Assembly: GCF_001191005.1 (NCBI RefSeq)
Contig: NZ_CP012201.1
Location: 4,712,001 to 4,776,000, forward strand
DNA from: Massilia sp. NR 4-1
GTDB taxonomy: Bacteria; Pseudomonadota; Gammaproteobacteria; Burkholderiales; Burkholderiaceae_D
Length of the DNA: 64,000 nucleotides
Reading direction: 5' to 3'
Shown here: positions 1 through 8,283 of the stretch, in pieces
How the letters are laid out: every line of letters starts with the position of its first letter
Numbering within the stretch: the stretch's first letter is position 1
Program-made: the position numbers and the translations under genes
The notes under the pieces: model-generated
What the model saw: only the letters and a program-made list of their open reading frames with translations
What the model was told of the DNA's origin: nothing
The model's database searches: none

Positions 1-82
1 TCATGGCGAAATAGGCGATAACCGCTGCCACGCTGATCGACAGCGTCACCAGTACGGCAAAGCGGCGGAACAGGCGGTTCAT
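1..82 (-). CDS. N-terminus of a membrane protein, probably a sensor histidine kinase (partial)
   Basis: Only the first 27 codons lie in the window; the gene runs off the left edge. The ATG at 82 is followed by a short basic stretch (MNRLFRR) and then a run of hydrophobic residues that looks like a first transmembrane helix. Short basic N-termini leading straight into a helix are usual for inner-membrane histidine kinases. The response regulator at 1107-1787 lies upstream on the same strand, so a partner kinase here is plausible. That role is inference from context; no kinase motif is visible in the fragment. Confidence 0.45.
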   Translation of the reverse strand, partial: MNRLFRRFAVLVTLSISVAAVIAYFAM

Positions 83-422
83 GGGCGGATTGTATAAGAG
101 TTAAGCTTCCGCCAAACGTTTCCCTTACAAATTTAAGACAATTCGCCCGCATTTGCAGGACGAATCTCTACCGTGCGGGCACTACGATGAATTCATTGAT
201 AACAAGGAGTCCCTATGAGCAAATCACCCATCGCCATGGCTGGACGGTCCGCTTCCTGTTCTGCCCTGGAAAATGCGTCTATCGCTGCTCAGCTAGAATA
301 GCGGGCATGCCTGCCGACAGCCCATGCCATGCGCTCCCGCCTCCCGCCCGCCTGCGCCGCCTTGCCCGGCGCCGCGCGGCCGGGCTGAGCACGGACCATA
401 CGCCGGCCTCCGAGCTTGCACC
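83..422. other. Intergenic gap without a supported gene
   Basis: This 340-base gap lies between the divergent kinase-like fragment and the secreted-protein gene, so it should hold both promoters. It starts AT-richer (about 88-150) and then becomes GC-rich. Short open frames here lack ribosome binding sites and recognisable protein features. No convincing promoter boxes or inverted repeats were seen. Confidence 0.5.
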
Positions 423-1106
423 ATGAAGCCCTTGCGACTTCTTCTGGCCTGGCTGTCCCTGCTGGTGACGGGGCCGACGCTCGCCCAGGGCGAGTGGATC
501 AGCTACCGCGACGCCTACCGCGTCATGGTGCAGTTCGAGAAATACGGCAAGCCCAAACACTTCCTGCAAAACCACTACCAGGTCAGCGCGCGCGACGGCC
601 AGGCACCCGACGGCTTGCGCCTGACCCTGAACGTCAAGGCCAGCCAGCTCAATCTGCCGCTGGACGCCACCGGCCGCACCACCTTCCCGCTGCTGAAAGG
701 CGCGTATGACGAGAACGCGGCCCTGGTCCTGAACCGCAAGATCAGCCAATACAGCTTCCAGCCGCGCCTCTCGATCATCGTGCGCCTGGACGGCTTGTAC
801 GAGGGTGTGGATCTGCGCAGCGCCTGCGACCAGGCCTTGCAGTACCAGCGCTACCTGGATGCGGCCACCTACGGCAGCCGGCGCTGCAGCGGCGTGCGTT
901 TCGGCTACCTGCGCAAGGGCGAGGCCCAGGTGCGCGTGCGCGACGGCGAGAAAGAATATCTGCTGCCGGTGAGCGAAGGCGCGATCTTCGACGCCGATCC
1001 GAACACCGGCTTTCGCCTCGTGGTCTACCGCTTCCAGGACTGGCCGGAGAAGGTGCAGCTGATCAGCCAGAACGCGCCGCTCGCTATCGTGCCGGTGATC
1101 GAGTGA
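423..1106 (+). CDS. Secreted protein of unknown function
   Basis: A 227-residue protein. The ATG at 423 is preferred over an in-frame ATG at 324 because it places a clean signal peptide first (residues 1-21, ending T-L-A before Gln22); the longer form would bury it. No Shine-Dalgarno is obvious for either. The mature part is soluble-looking, with two cysteines (in RSACDQ and RRCSG) that could form a disulfide, and aromatic motifs such as SYRDAYR near its start. I do not recognise the family with confidence; a DUF2987-like periplasmic protein is one possibility. Its stop codon directly abuts the stop of the convergent response regulator, and it sits between that regulator and a kinase-like gene, so a link to their signal is possible but unproven. 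Confidence 0.7.
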   Translation: MKPLRLLLAWLSLLVTGPTLAQGEWISYRDAYRVMVQFEKYGKPKHFLQNHYQVSARDGQAPDGLRLTLNVKASQLNLPLDATGRTTFPLLKGAYDENAALVLNRKISQYSFQPRLSIIVRLDGLYEGVDLRSACDQALQYQRYLDAATYGSRRCSGVRFGYLRKGEAQVRVRDGEKEYLLPVSEGAIFDADPNTGFRLVVYRFQDWPEKVQLISQNAPLAIVPVIE

Positions 1107-1787
1107 TCAGTTCCAGGCCGAAGGCGAAAACAGATAGCCTTCGCCCCACACTGTCTTGATTTTTTCCGATTCGCCGTCGTCGAATTTGCGGCGCAGCTTG
1201 GAGATGCTGTTATCGATGCTGCGGTCCAGGCCATCGAACTCGATGCCGCGCATCTTCTTCAGCAGCGCATCGCGCGACAGCACGCGGCCGGCCGATTCGG
1301 CCAGCACCAGCAGCAGCTTGTATTCGGTGTTGCTGAGCAGTGCCGGCTCGCCGCGCCAGGTCACGGTGCGGTCGCTGGTGGCGATGTTCAGCGCGCCGAA
1401 CACCATGCCATTGCTGGCCTGCTTGTCCTGGGCGCGGCGCAGCAGGGCGCGCAGGCGCGCCAGCAGCACGCGCGGCTGCACCGGCTTGTTGACGAAATCG
1501 TCGGCGCCTTGCTCCAGCAGGGAGACTTCATCGTAGGAATCTTCGCGCGCCGTCATCACCAGGATCGGCACCTTGCTGATCTCGCGCAGCTGGCGCGACA
1601 CTTGCATGCCGTCCAGGCCGGGCAGCATCAGGTCCAGGATCACGGCATCGGCCGGACTGGCCTTGAAGCTGGCCAGCGCCTGGTCGCCGCGGCCCACCAC
1701 CGTCACCTTGAATTCATAGGCGCCCAGGTATTCCGTTACCAGCTCGGCCAGGCGCGCATCGTCCTCCACCAGCAATACTTGGTACAT
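1107..1787 (-). CDS. OmpR/RstA-type response regulator
   Basis: A 226-residue two-domain regulator. Receiver domain: acidic pair D9-D10, phospho-acceptor D52 in LDLMLPGLDG, T79 and K101. A winged-helix output domain occupies roughly residues 130-225 and ends in the usual GEGYLFSP region. The receiver resembles RstA in its 'KPVQPRVLLARLRALLRR' linker. Start choice: a GGAGG lies directly against an ATG at 1793 but six bases before the ATG at 1787, so 1787 is the likely start. The probable partner kinase is the fragment at 1-82, from which it is separated by an opposite-strand gene. Confidence 0.88.
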   Translation of the reverse strand: MYQVLLVEDDARLAELVTEYLGAYEFKVTVVGRGDQALASFKASPADAVILDLMLPGLDGMQVSRQLREISKVPILVMTAREDSYDEVSLLEQGADDFVNKPVQPRVLLARLRALLRRAQDKQASNGMVFGALNIATSDRTVTWRGEPALLSNTEYKLLLVLAESAGRVLSRDALLKKMRGIEFDGLDRSIDNSISKLRRKFDDGESEKIKTVWGEGYLFSPSAWN

Positions 1788-1886
1788 GGCCATCCTCCGT
1801 CGAAGATGGTTATTTTATAAGAGCGAAAAAGGAAAAGGCACAATGTGCCCCGCTTGAGGACAAATGAATACACTTTCATGACAAAT

Positions 1887-1910
1887 GCCGCCACCGGCGC
1901 TGGTGGCGGC
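1887..1910 (-). terminator. Hairpin after the acyl-CoA dehydrogenase gene
   Basis: GCCGCCACC and GGTGGCGGC form a perfect 9-bp stem around a 6-base loop, just downstream of the minus-strand acyl-CoA dehydrogenase stop codon. Only a short T-rich stretch (ATTTGT) follows on that strand, so it may be a weak intrinsic terminator or an RNA-end stabilising hairpin. Confidence 0.45.
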
Positions 1911-1917
1911 ATGCGCC

Positions 1918-3045
1918 TTACAGCGCGCGCGCGATCAGCAGCTTCTGGATATCGCTGGTGCCCTCGTAGATCTGGCACACGCGCGCATCGCGGTAGATGC
2001 GCTCGACCGGGAAGTCGCTGACATAACCGTAGCCGCCGTGGATCTGGATCGCATCCGAGCAGACGCGCTCCGCCATTTCGGAAGCGAACAGCTTGGCCAT
2101 GGCCGCCTCTTTCAGGCAGGGCAGGCCGGCATCCTTCATCGCCGCCGCGTGCAGGATCAGCTGGCGCGCCGCTTCGAGTTGGGTCGCCATATCGGACAGC
2201 TTGAACTGCACCGACTGGTGCTCGAAGATCGGCTTGCCGAAGGTTTCGCGCTCGCGCGCATACTTGAGCGCAGCCTCGTAGGCCGAACGCGCCATACCCA
2301 CCGATTGCGAAGCGATGCCGATACGGCCACCCTCCAGGCCCGACAGCGCGATCTTGTAACCCATGCCTTCCTCGCCGATCAGGTTCTCGGCCGGGATGCG
2401 GCAATTCTCGAACACGATCTGGGCCGTGTCGGAGGAGTGCTGGCCCATCTTCTGCTCCAGGCCCGCCACGATATAGCCCGGCGTCGAAGTCGGCACCCAG
2501 AAGGCTGAAATGCCCTTCTTGCCGGCCGCCTTGTCGGTGACCGCCATGACGATGGCGACGTCGGCGTACTTGCCGCTGGTGATGAACTGCTTCACGCCGT
2601 TCAGCACGTAATGGTCGCCATCGCGCGTGGCCGTGGTGCGCAGGGCGGCGGCATCGCTGCCCGTGTGCGGCTCGGTCAGGCAGAAGGCGCCCAGCAGCTC
2701 GCCCTGGGCCAGCGGCCGCAGCCACTGCTCCTTCTGCTGCGCGTTGGCATACATCATGGCGATGCTGCACACCGGGCAGTTGTTGACCGAGATGACGGTG
2801 GACGTGCCGCCATCGCCGGCCGCGATTTCCTCCAGCACCAGGGCCAGCGACACATAGTCGAGGCCGGCGCCGCCCAATTCCTCCGGCACGGCCACGCCGA
2901 AGGCGCCCAGCGCCGCCAGCTCCTTCAGCTCAGCCTTTGGAAAATAATGCTCCTTATCCCAGCGTCCCGCATTGGGCGCCAGCCGCTCCTGCGCAAACGT
3001 GCGCAGCGCGTCCCGAATCATCTGATGCTCTTCACTCAAAATCAT
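1918..3045 (-). CDS. Acyl-CoA dehydrogenase (short/branched-chain type)
   Basis: A 375-residue FAD flavoenzyme that would introduce the alpha-beta double bond in an acyl-CoA and pass electrons to ETF. Visible signatures are the FAD-binding CLTEPHTGSDAAALRT segment, the WVPTSTPG beta-domain, the IHGGYGYVSDFPVERIYRDARV signature region, and the catalytic base E361 in QIYEGTSD, the C-terminal position used by short-chain and branched-chain dehydrogenases. It lies on the same strand as the leucine-degradation genes but is separated from the SDR by a REPIN-like element, so it may be a distal member of the LiuR operon or have its own promoter. Exact substrate (butyryl-, 2-methylbutyryl- or isobutyryl-CoA) cannot be read from sequence. 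Confidence 0.93.
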   Translation of the reverse strand: MILSEEHQMIRDALRTFAQERLAPNAGRWDKEHYFPKAELKELAALGAFGVAVPEELGGAGLDYVSLALVLEEIAAGDGGTSTVISVNNCPVCSIAMMYANAQQKEQWLRPLAQGELLGAFCLTEPHTGSDAAALRTTATRDGDHYVLNGVKQFITSGKYADVAIVMAVTDKAAGKKGISAFWVPTSTPGYIVAGLEQKMGQHSSDTAQIVFENCRIPAENLIGEEGMGYKIALSGLEGGRIGIASQSVGMARSAYEAALKYARERETFGKPIFEHQSVQFKLSDMATQLEAARQLILHAAAMKDAGLPCLKEAAMAKLFASEMAERVCSDAIQIHGGYGYVSDFPVERIYRDARVCQIYEGTSDIQKLLIARAL

Positions 3046-3070
3046 TGCAATCCTTCTGACTGTTCAGCCC

Positions 3071-3107
3071 GTGTCCGATTTTGGGGCCAGACCCCAAAAT
3101 CGGACAC
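3071..3107. repeat. REP-like palindrome, copy 1a
   Basis: A perfect 16-bp inverted repeat, GTGTCCGATTTTGGGG and its complement, around the 5-base loop CCAGA. An identical 37-bp copy lies at 28828-28864 in another intergenic gap. It is partnered with an inverted, degenerate copy at 3135-3171. Confidence 0.85.
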
Positions 3108-3134
3108 GAACTCAGCTGTATAACGGCCGGGCTC

Positions 3135-3171
3135 GTGTCCGAAAAAAGGGTCTGGCCCCATTTTCAGACAC
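3135..3171. repeat. REP-like palindrome, copy 1b (inverted, degenerate)
   Basis: Same 37-bp size as copy 1a, but the stem is imperfect and the loop reads TCTGG, the complement of CCAGA. The two copies therefore face each other 27 bases apart, the arrangement called REPIN or BIME. It sits between the stop of the SDR gene and the start of the acyl-CoA dehydrogenase gene. Confidence 0.75.
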
Positions 3172-3193
3172 GGGCTCGGCGGTGGCTTGCCGC

Positions 3194-3862
3194 TTACCAG
3201 GCGATGGGGCTGCCGTCGTAGTTGAGGTAGGCGGGTTGGTCGCTGGCGGGCAGGCGGGCCAGGGTGGCGCGCAGGCCGCTGGCGCTTTCTTCGGCGGAGA
3301 TGTCGGCGCCGGCGCCGCCCATCTCGGTCCGGACCCAGCCGGGGTGGAAGGCGACGCAGGTGACGCCCTTGCCGCCATACAGCAGGGCGGTGTCGATCAG
3401 CACCGAATTCAGCGCCGCCTTGCTGGCGCGGTAGAGCGAGCCGCTGGCATGGCTGCGCTCGCTGAGCGAACCCATGCGCGAGGACAGCACGGCCAGCTTG
3501 CCGCGCGCCAGGCTCACCAGCGGCGCCAGGATCGGCAGCAGCCGCATCGCCGCCAGCACATTGGTGTGCATCACCTGGTCGAAGTCGCCCTGGGTCGGGA
3601 AGCCGTCGTGGCGCGGGCCGTACACGCCGGCGTTGAGGATGGCCACGTCCAGGTGCTCGCCGTCGAGCTTCCAGCCCAGCGCGGCAACCGCTTCCACATT
3701 GTTGACGTCGAGTTCATGCGTGTCGGCCCCCATGGCCTCCAGCGCATCGCAGTCTGGCGCCTTGCGCGCGGTGGCGATCACGCGCCAGCCGTCGGCCAGA
3801 TACTGGCGCGCCAGTTCGTGGCCGATGCCGCGCGAGGCGCCAATGATGAGTGCGGTCGCCAT
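3194..3862 (-). CDS. Short-chain dehydrogenase/reductase (SDR)
   Basis: A 222-residue classical SDR. Visible motifs: cofactor-binding GASRGIG (8-14), N-A-G (77-79), the S127/S128 region in LSSRMGS, and Y144-x3-K148 in YRASKAA, the catalytic pair. The sequence style (ILNAGVYGPR, SMGS..S) is like the small C-factor-type SDRs. Its start lies 9 bases after the thiolase stop, so it is probably cotranscribed with the liu cluster. The substrate is unknown. Confidence 0.9.
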   Translation of the reverse strand: MATALIIGASRGIGHELARQYLADGWRVIATARKAPDCDALEAMGADTHELDVNNVEAVAALGWKLDGEHLDVAILNAGVYGPRHDGFPTQGDFDQVMHTNVLAAMRLLPILAPLVSLARGKLAVLSSRMGSLSERSHASGSLYRASKAALNSVLIDTALLYGGKGVTCVAFHPGWVRTEMGGAGADISAEESASGLRATLARLPASDQPAYLNYDGSPIAW

Positions 3863-3871
3863 CGGCTTAGC

Positions 3872-5068
3872 TCACGCCAGTTCGATGCCGACCGCGGTCG
3901 CTTCGCCGCCGCCGATGCACAGGGCGGCCACGCCGCGCTTGCCGCCGGTCTTGCGCAGCGCACCGAGCAGGGTGATGATGATGCGCGCGCCGGAAGCGCC
4001 GATCGGGTGGCCCAGGGCGCAGGCGCCGCCGTGGATATTGATCTTGCTGTGCGGGATGTCCAGATCGTGCATGGCGGCCATCGGCACGGCGGCGAACGCT
4101 TCGTTCACTTCGAACAGGTCGACGTCGCTGGCTTTCCAGCCGTTCTTGGCGAACAGTTTCTGGATCGCGCCCACCGGCGCCGTGGTGAACAGGTTGGGCG
4201 CCTGGGCGTGGGTGGCGTGGCCGACCACCTTGGCCAGCACGGTCGCGCCGAGTTTCTTGGCGGTCGATTCGCGCATCATCACCAGCGCGGCGGCACCGTC
4301 GTTGATCGAGGACGAGGAAGCGGCGGTGATCGTGCCGTCTTTCTTGAACGCGGCTTTCAGGGCCGGGATCTTGTCCAGCTTGGCCTTGCCCGGACCTTCA
4401 TCCTTGTCGATCACCACGTCGCCGGCGCGGCTGGACACGGTCACCGGGGCGATTTCCCAGGCGAAGCTGCCGTCGGCCGTGGCGGCCTGGGCGCGCTTGA
4501 CCGATTCGATGGCGAAAGCGTCCTGCGCTTCGCGCGTGAACTTGTACTGGGTGGCGCACTCTTCGGCGAAGGTGCCCATCGAGCGGCCGCCGCCTTTTTC
4601 GTCGCGGTTGTAGGCATCTTCCAGGCCGTCCAGCATCATGTGGTCGAACATCATGGCGTGGCCGATGCGGTAGCCGCCGCGCGCTTTCGGGATCAGGTAG
4701 GGCGCGTTGGTCATCGATTCCATGCCGCCCGCCACCACCACCTCGGCGCTGCCGGCGGCCAGGGTGTCGTGCGCGAAGATGGCCGCCTGCATGGCCGAAC
4801 CGCACATCTTGGACAGGGTCACGGCGCCGGTCGAGGTCGGCAAGCCGGCCTTGATCAGGGCTTGGCGCGCGGGCGCCTGGCCCTGGCCTGCCATCAGGCA
4901 GTTGCCGAAATAAACGTGTTCCACGGCTTCCGGCTTGACGCCGGCGCGCTCGACGGCGGCCTTGATCGCCACGGCGCCCAGCTCATTGGCGCTCAGGCTG
5001 GAAAAGTCGCCCTGGAAGGCGCCCATCGGGGTGCGCGCGGCGCCGACGATAACGATAGGATCATTCAT
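3872..5068 (-). CDS. Acetyl-CoA C-acetyltransferase (thiolase)
   Basis: A 398-residue thiolase; it interconverts acetoacetyl-CoA and two acetyl-CoA or shortens 3-ketoacyl-CoA. The catalytic set is complete: C89 in SKMCGSAM, H354 in GHPIGASG and C384 in LCIGGGEA. The ATG at 5068 is chosen because GGAG stands 10 bases upstream, whereas an in-frame TTG at 5074 is too close to it. The start overlaps the end of aceK by 8 bases, suggesting translational coupling. In a leucine-degradation cluster it would use the acetoacetate made by HMG-CoA lyase after CoA activation; that placement is inferred. Confidence 0.93.
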   Translation of the reverse strand: MNDPIVIVGAARTPMGAFQGDFSSLSANELGAVAIKAAVERAGVKPEAVEHVYFGNCLMAGQGQAPARQALIKAGLPTSTGAVTLSKMCGSAMQAAIFAHDTLAAGSAEVVVAGGMESMTNAPYLIPKARGGYRIGHAMMFDHMMLDGLEDAYNRDEKGGGRSMGTFAEECATQYKFTREAQDAFAIESVKRAQAATADGSFAWEIAPVTVSSRAGDVVIDKDEGPGKAKLDKIPALKAAFKKDGTITAASSSSINDGAAALVMMRESTAKKLGATVLAKVVGHATHAQAPNLFTTAPVGAIQKLFAKNGWKASDVDLFEVNEAFAAVPMAAMHDLDIPHSKINIHGGACALGHPIGASGARIIITLLGALRKTGGKRGVAALCIGGGEATAVGIELA

Positions 5069-6899
5069 TTTCAACAGTCTCCAAAAGTGGTGGCGTCACA
5101 GGCGCCAGGGTTTGTGCGGAAGTTTGATTGCAGAAACGGACGTGCTGAGGATAGGGGAAGACATCCTCGATAATGCCGGCTTCGATGCGTTCCTTGTGCG
5201 CTTGCCACCAGGCTTGCGTCAGCAGGTCGGCATGGTGTTTCAGGAAATACTTGCGGATGTGCGTGTTCCCCAGCAGGAATTTGCCGAACTGCTCGGGGAA
5301 CACATCGTGGCGTCCCACGGGATACCAGGGTTCGGAGGCCATTTCATCCTCCTCGTTGCGCGGCTGCGGAATATGGCGGAAGACGCAGTCGGTGATGTAT
5401 TCGATTTCATCATAGTCGTAAAAGACGACGCGCTTATGCCGGGTGACGCCGAAATTCTTGTACAGCATATCGCCGGGGAAGATATTCGCCGCCACCAGGT
5501 CCTTGATGGCGTTGCCATACTCCAGCACGCCATGTTCGATGGCCGCTTCGTCGCCCGCCTGTTCGGCCTGGGTCAGCCAGATATTCAGCGGCACCATGCG
5601 CCGTTCGATGTACAGGTGCTTGATGACGATCTGCTCCTCCTCCTCCTCGATGAGCGAGGGCGCGAACTGCTTGAGTTCGGCCACCAGCTCCTCGGCGAAG
5701 CGGGCGCGCGGGAAGGCCACGTCGGAATATTCCAGCGTGTCGGCCATGCGGCCCACGCGGTCGTGGTTCTTCACCAGCAGATACTTTTCCTTGATCTGGG
5801 CGCGCGAGGTCTCCTTCGGTGGCGGATAGAAATCCTTGATGACCTTGAACACATAGGGGAAGGAGGGCAGGGCGAACACCAGCATCACCAGGCCGCGGAT
5901 GCCGGGCGCGATCTCGAACAGGTCGGAGGAATGCTTCAGATGCTGCAGATAGTCGCGGTAGAACAGGGTCTTGCCCTGCTTCTGCAGGCCGAGGATGGTG
6001 TAGATCTCGCTGCGCGGCTTGCGCGGCAGCAGGCTGCGCAGGAACTGCACATAGGCCGAGGGCACTTCCATGTCCACCAGGAAGTAGGCGCGCGTGAACG
6101 AGAACAGGATGACGATCTGCTCCAGGTCGAACAGCACGGTGTCGAGCACCAACTGTCCGGCGCGGTTGTGCAGGATCGGCACGACAAAGGGGAATTCGCG
6201 GTTGCCGTTGATGGCCTTGCCGACGATGTAAGCGCCCTTGTTGCGGAAGAACAGGCTGGACAGCACCTGCACCTGGGCATTCGGTTCCAGCGCCGCATGG
6301 CCGAAGACCTGGTTCAGGCGCGCTTCGACCTGGTCGACGTCGCGGTCCAGGTTGGCGAACTTGGCATTGAGCTGGAAATTGGTGATGATGCGCTTCAACA
6401 TGAAGTGCATGCCATCGGTGGATGGGTAGTAGACGCGGTAAGTGGGCGCCAGCTCCTCGGTCTCGATGTATTCGGTGGACACCACCGGCCGCACGAAGAT
6501 GAATTCGTTATGGAAGTAGCTGCGGTGCAGGATATTGCAGCACACCGAATTGAAGAAGGTTTCGGCCAGTTCCGGCTGCTTGTGGCCGGCCAGCATGCCG
6601 ATATAGTGCAGCTTGCATTCGCGCCAGACCTCGTCGGTCAGCTCGGCCGAATCGTACTCGTCCTCCAGCATCTGCACGCATTCCTGCACGCGCTTGTCGT
6701 AAAAGCCGATGCGCTCGCGCGCGGCCTGCTGCGCCACGGCCCAGTCGCCGCGCTCGAAATGCTGCTTGGCGGCCTGGCTGGTCTGGCGGAACAGGCGGTA
6801 ATGCTTGTCGAAGCCTTCGCGGATGGTGCGCGCGATATCGAAGGCGATCTGGGAAGACAGCAGTTTGGGGAACGCAGCCTGGCTCATACTTGTTCTCAT
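5061..6899 (-). CDS. aceK: Isocitrate dehydrogenase kinase/phosphatase
   Basis: A 612-residue AceK, the bifunctional enzyme that phosphorylates and dephosphorylates isocitrate dehydrogenase to direct carbon into the glyoxylate bypass. Visible family features: the nucleotide-binding ALPSFPYVFK with its lysine at 352, and the kinase-like D477-x4-N482 ... D495-Y-D497 segment (GDMLYKNFG ... FYDYDE). The start may be 6899 or the in-frame ATG at 6887; neither has a strong Shine-Dalgarno. The 3' end overlaps the thiolase start. No aceA or aceB is in the window; instead it lies between ivd and thiolase, which ties it to acetyl-CoA-generating leucine catabolism and to LiuR control. Confidence 0.96.
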   Translation of the reverse strand: MRTSMSQAAFPKLLSSQIAFDIARTIREGFDKHYRLFRQTSQAAKQHFERGDWAVAQQAARERIGFYDKRVQECVQMLEDEYDSAELTDEVWRECKLHYIGMLAGHKQPELAETFFNSVCCNILHRSYFHNEFIFVRPVVSTEYIETEELAPTYRVYYPSTDGMHFMLKRIITNFQLNAKFANLDRDVDQVEARLNQVFGHAALEPNAQVQVLSSLFFRNKGAYIVGKAINGNREFPFVVPILHNRAGQLVLDTVLFDLEQIVILFSFTRAYFLVDMEVPSAYVQFLRSLLPRKPRSEIYTILGLQKQGKTLFYRDYLQHLKHSSDLFEIAPGIRGLVMLVFALPSFPYVFKVIKDFYPPPKETSRAQIKEKYLLVKNHDRVGRMADTLEYSDVAFPRARFAEELVAELKQFAPSLIEEEEEQIVIKHLYIERRMVPLNIWLTQAEQAGDEAAIEHGVLEYGNAIKDLVAANIFPGDMLYKNFGVTRHKRVVFYDYDEIEYITDCVFRHIPQPRNEEDEMASEPWYPVGRHDVFPEQFGKFLLGNTHIRKYFLKHHADLLTQAWWQAHKERIEAGIIEDVFPYPQHVRFCNQTSAQTLAPVTPPLLETVENE

Positions 6900-6936
6900 C
6901 GAAGGTAGTGCCTATGCCGGCTCCCCGGACCCGTGC

Positions 6937-8121
6937 TTACTTCGTTTCCGCGAACAGTTCGCGGCCGATCAGCATGCGGCGGATCTCGCTGGTGCCGGCG
7001 CCGATTTCATACAGCTTGGCATCGCGCCACAGGCGGCCGACCGGATATTCATTGATATAGCCGTTGCCGCCCAGGGTCTGGATCGCCTCGCCGGCCATCC
7101 AGGTGGCCTTCTCCGCACTATACAGAATTGCGCCGGCCGCATCCTTGCGCAGCGCCCGCACCTGCTCCGGCGTCGTCGCCCGGTCGCACGCCTGGCCCAC
7201 GGCATACACGTAGGCTTTGCAAGCCATCATGGTCGAATACATATCAGCAATCTTACCTTGCATCAGCTGGAACTCGCCGATGGGCTGGCCGAACTGCTTG
7301 CGGTCATGAATATAGGGCACGACGGCATCCATACAGGCTTGCATGATGCCCAGCGGGCCGCCGGACAGCACGGTGCGCTCGAAGTCCAGGCCCGACATCA
7401 GCACATTGACGCCCTTGCCCAGGCCGCCCAGCACGTTCTCGGCCGGCACTTCGCAATCCTCGAACACCAGCTCGCCCGTGTGGGAGCCGCGCATGCCCAG
7501 TTTGTCGAGTTTTTGCGCGATCGAGAAGCCCTTGAAGCCTTTTTCGATGAGGAAGGCGGTCATGCCGCGCGGGCCGGCTTCCAGGTCGCTCTTGGCGTAC
7601 ACCACCAGGGTGTCGGCGTCGGGGCCGTTGGTGATCCACATCTTGGTGCCGTTGAGTACCCAGCGGTCGCCCTTGAAGTCGGCGCGCAGCTTCATGCTGA
7701 CCACGTCGGAACCGGCGTTCGGCTCGGACATGGCGAGCGCGCCGATGTGTTCGCCCGAGATCAGCTTGGGCAGGTATTTCTGTTTCTGCTCTGCCGTGCC
7801 GTTGCGCTTGATCTGGTTCACGCACAGGTTCGAGTGGGCGCCATAGGACAGGCCGACCGAGGCCGAGGCGCGCGAAATCTCTTCCATCGCGACGATATGG
7901 GCCAGGTAACCCATATTCGCGCCGCCATACTCCTCGCCGACGGTGATGCCGAGCAAGCCCAGCTCGCCCATCTTGCGCCACAGGTCCATCGGGAACTGGT
8001 CGCTGCGGTCGATCTCGGCGGCGCGCGGGGCGATTTCGGCGGCGGCGAACTGCTGCACCGCTTCGCGCAGGGCGGCGATGTCTTCGCCGTGGTCAAAAGT
8101 CAGGCCTGGGAGATGGAGCAT
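6937..8121 (-). CDS. ivd: Isovaleryl-CoA dehydrogenase
   Basis: A 394-residue acyl-CoA dehydrogenase that oxidises isovaleryl-CoA to 3-methylcrotonyl-CoA in leucine degradation (also called LiuA). The diagnostic feature is the catalytic glutamate at E248 in SGLDFERTVLSGGP, the internal position specific to isovaleryl-CoA dehydrogenase, instead of the usual C-terminal one; the C-terminal site reads YEIGAGTSE with Gly in place of Glu. MSEPNAGSDV and LGGNGYINEYPVGRLWRDAKL are also family signatures. It is the first gene of the minus-strand cluster ivd-aceK-thiolase-SDR and has a LiuR operator and a good sigma-70 promoter upstream. Confidence 0.95.
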   Translation of the reverse strand: MLHLPGLTFDHGEDIAALREAVQQFAAAEIAPRAAEIDRSDQFPMDLWRKMGELGLLGITVGEEYGGANMGYLAHIVAMEEISRASASVGLSYGAHSNLCVNQIKRNGTAEQKQKYLPKLISGEHIGALAMSEPNAGSDVVSMKLRADFKGDRWVLNGTKMWITNGPDADTLVVYAKSDLEAGPRGMTAFLIEKGFKGFSIAQKLDKLGMRGSHTGELVFEDCEVPAENVLGGLGKGVNVLMSGLDFERTVLSGGPLGIMQACMDAVVPYIHDRKQFGQPIGEFQLMQGKIADMYSTMMACKAYVYAVGQACDRATTPEQVRALRKDAAGAILYSAEKATWMAGEAIQTLGGNGYINEYPVGRLWRDAKLYEIGAGTSEIRRMLIGRELFAETK

Positions 8122-8159
8122 GTCATCCTCATTCTTCTGGTTAAGGTATGGAAGCGCAA

Positions 8160-8195
8160 ATCATACGCCGATGTGACGTTAACGTAAACGTAAAG
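8160..8195 (-). promoter_or_regulatory. ivd promoter with LiuR-type operator
   Basis: On the minus strand a -35 box TTTACG (8183-8188) and a -10 box TATGAT (8160-8165) are separated by exactly 17 bases. The -35 region is embedded in repeated ACGT cores (GTGACGTTAACGTAAACG at 8173-8190), matching the ACGTwAACGT style known for LiuR operators in proteobacterial branched-chain amino acid regulons. A second copy of the motif lies in front of liuR itself. Confidence 0.75.
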
Positions 8196-8230
8196 TAAGC
8201 GCCGCAAGCGCGGCCCTCACAAGCGCGGCC

Positions 8231-8266
8231 CGCCTGGCTGGGCGGGAGCCGCCGCCCAGCCAGGCG
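8231..8266 (-). terminator. GC-rich hairpin between liuR and ivd
   Basis: A perfect 15-bp stem (CGCCTGGCTGGGCGG and its complement) around a 6-base loop, right after the liuR stop codon on the minus strand and before the ivd promoter. There is no T-run, so it may act with Rho or as an mRNA 3'-end stabiliser. It suggests liuR is transcribed separately from ivd. Confidence 0.55.
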
Positions 8267-8283
8267 GCGTGCCGGGGGCCTGC

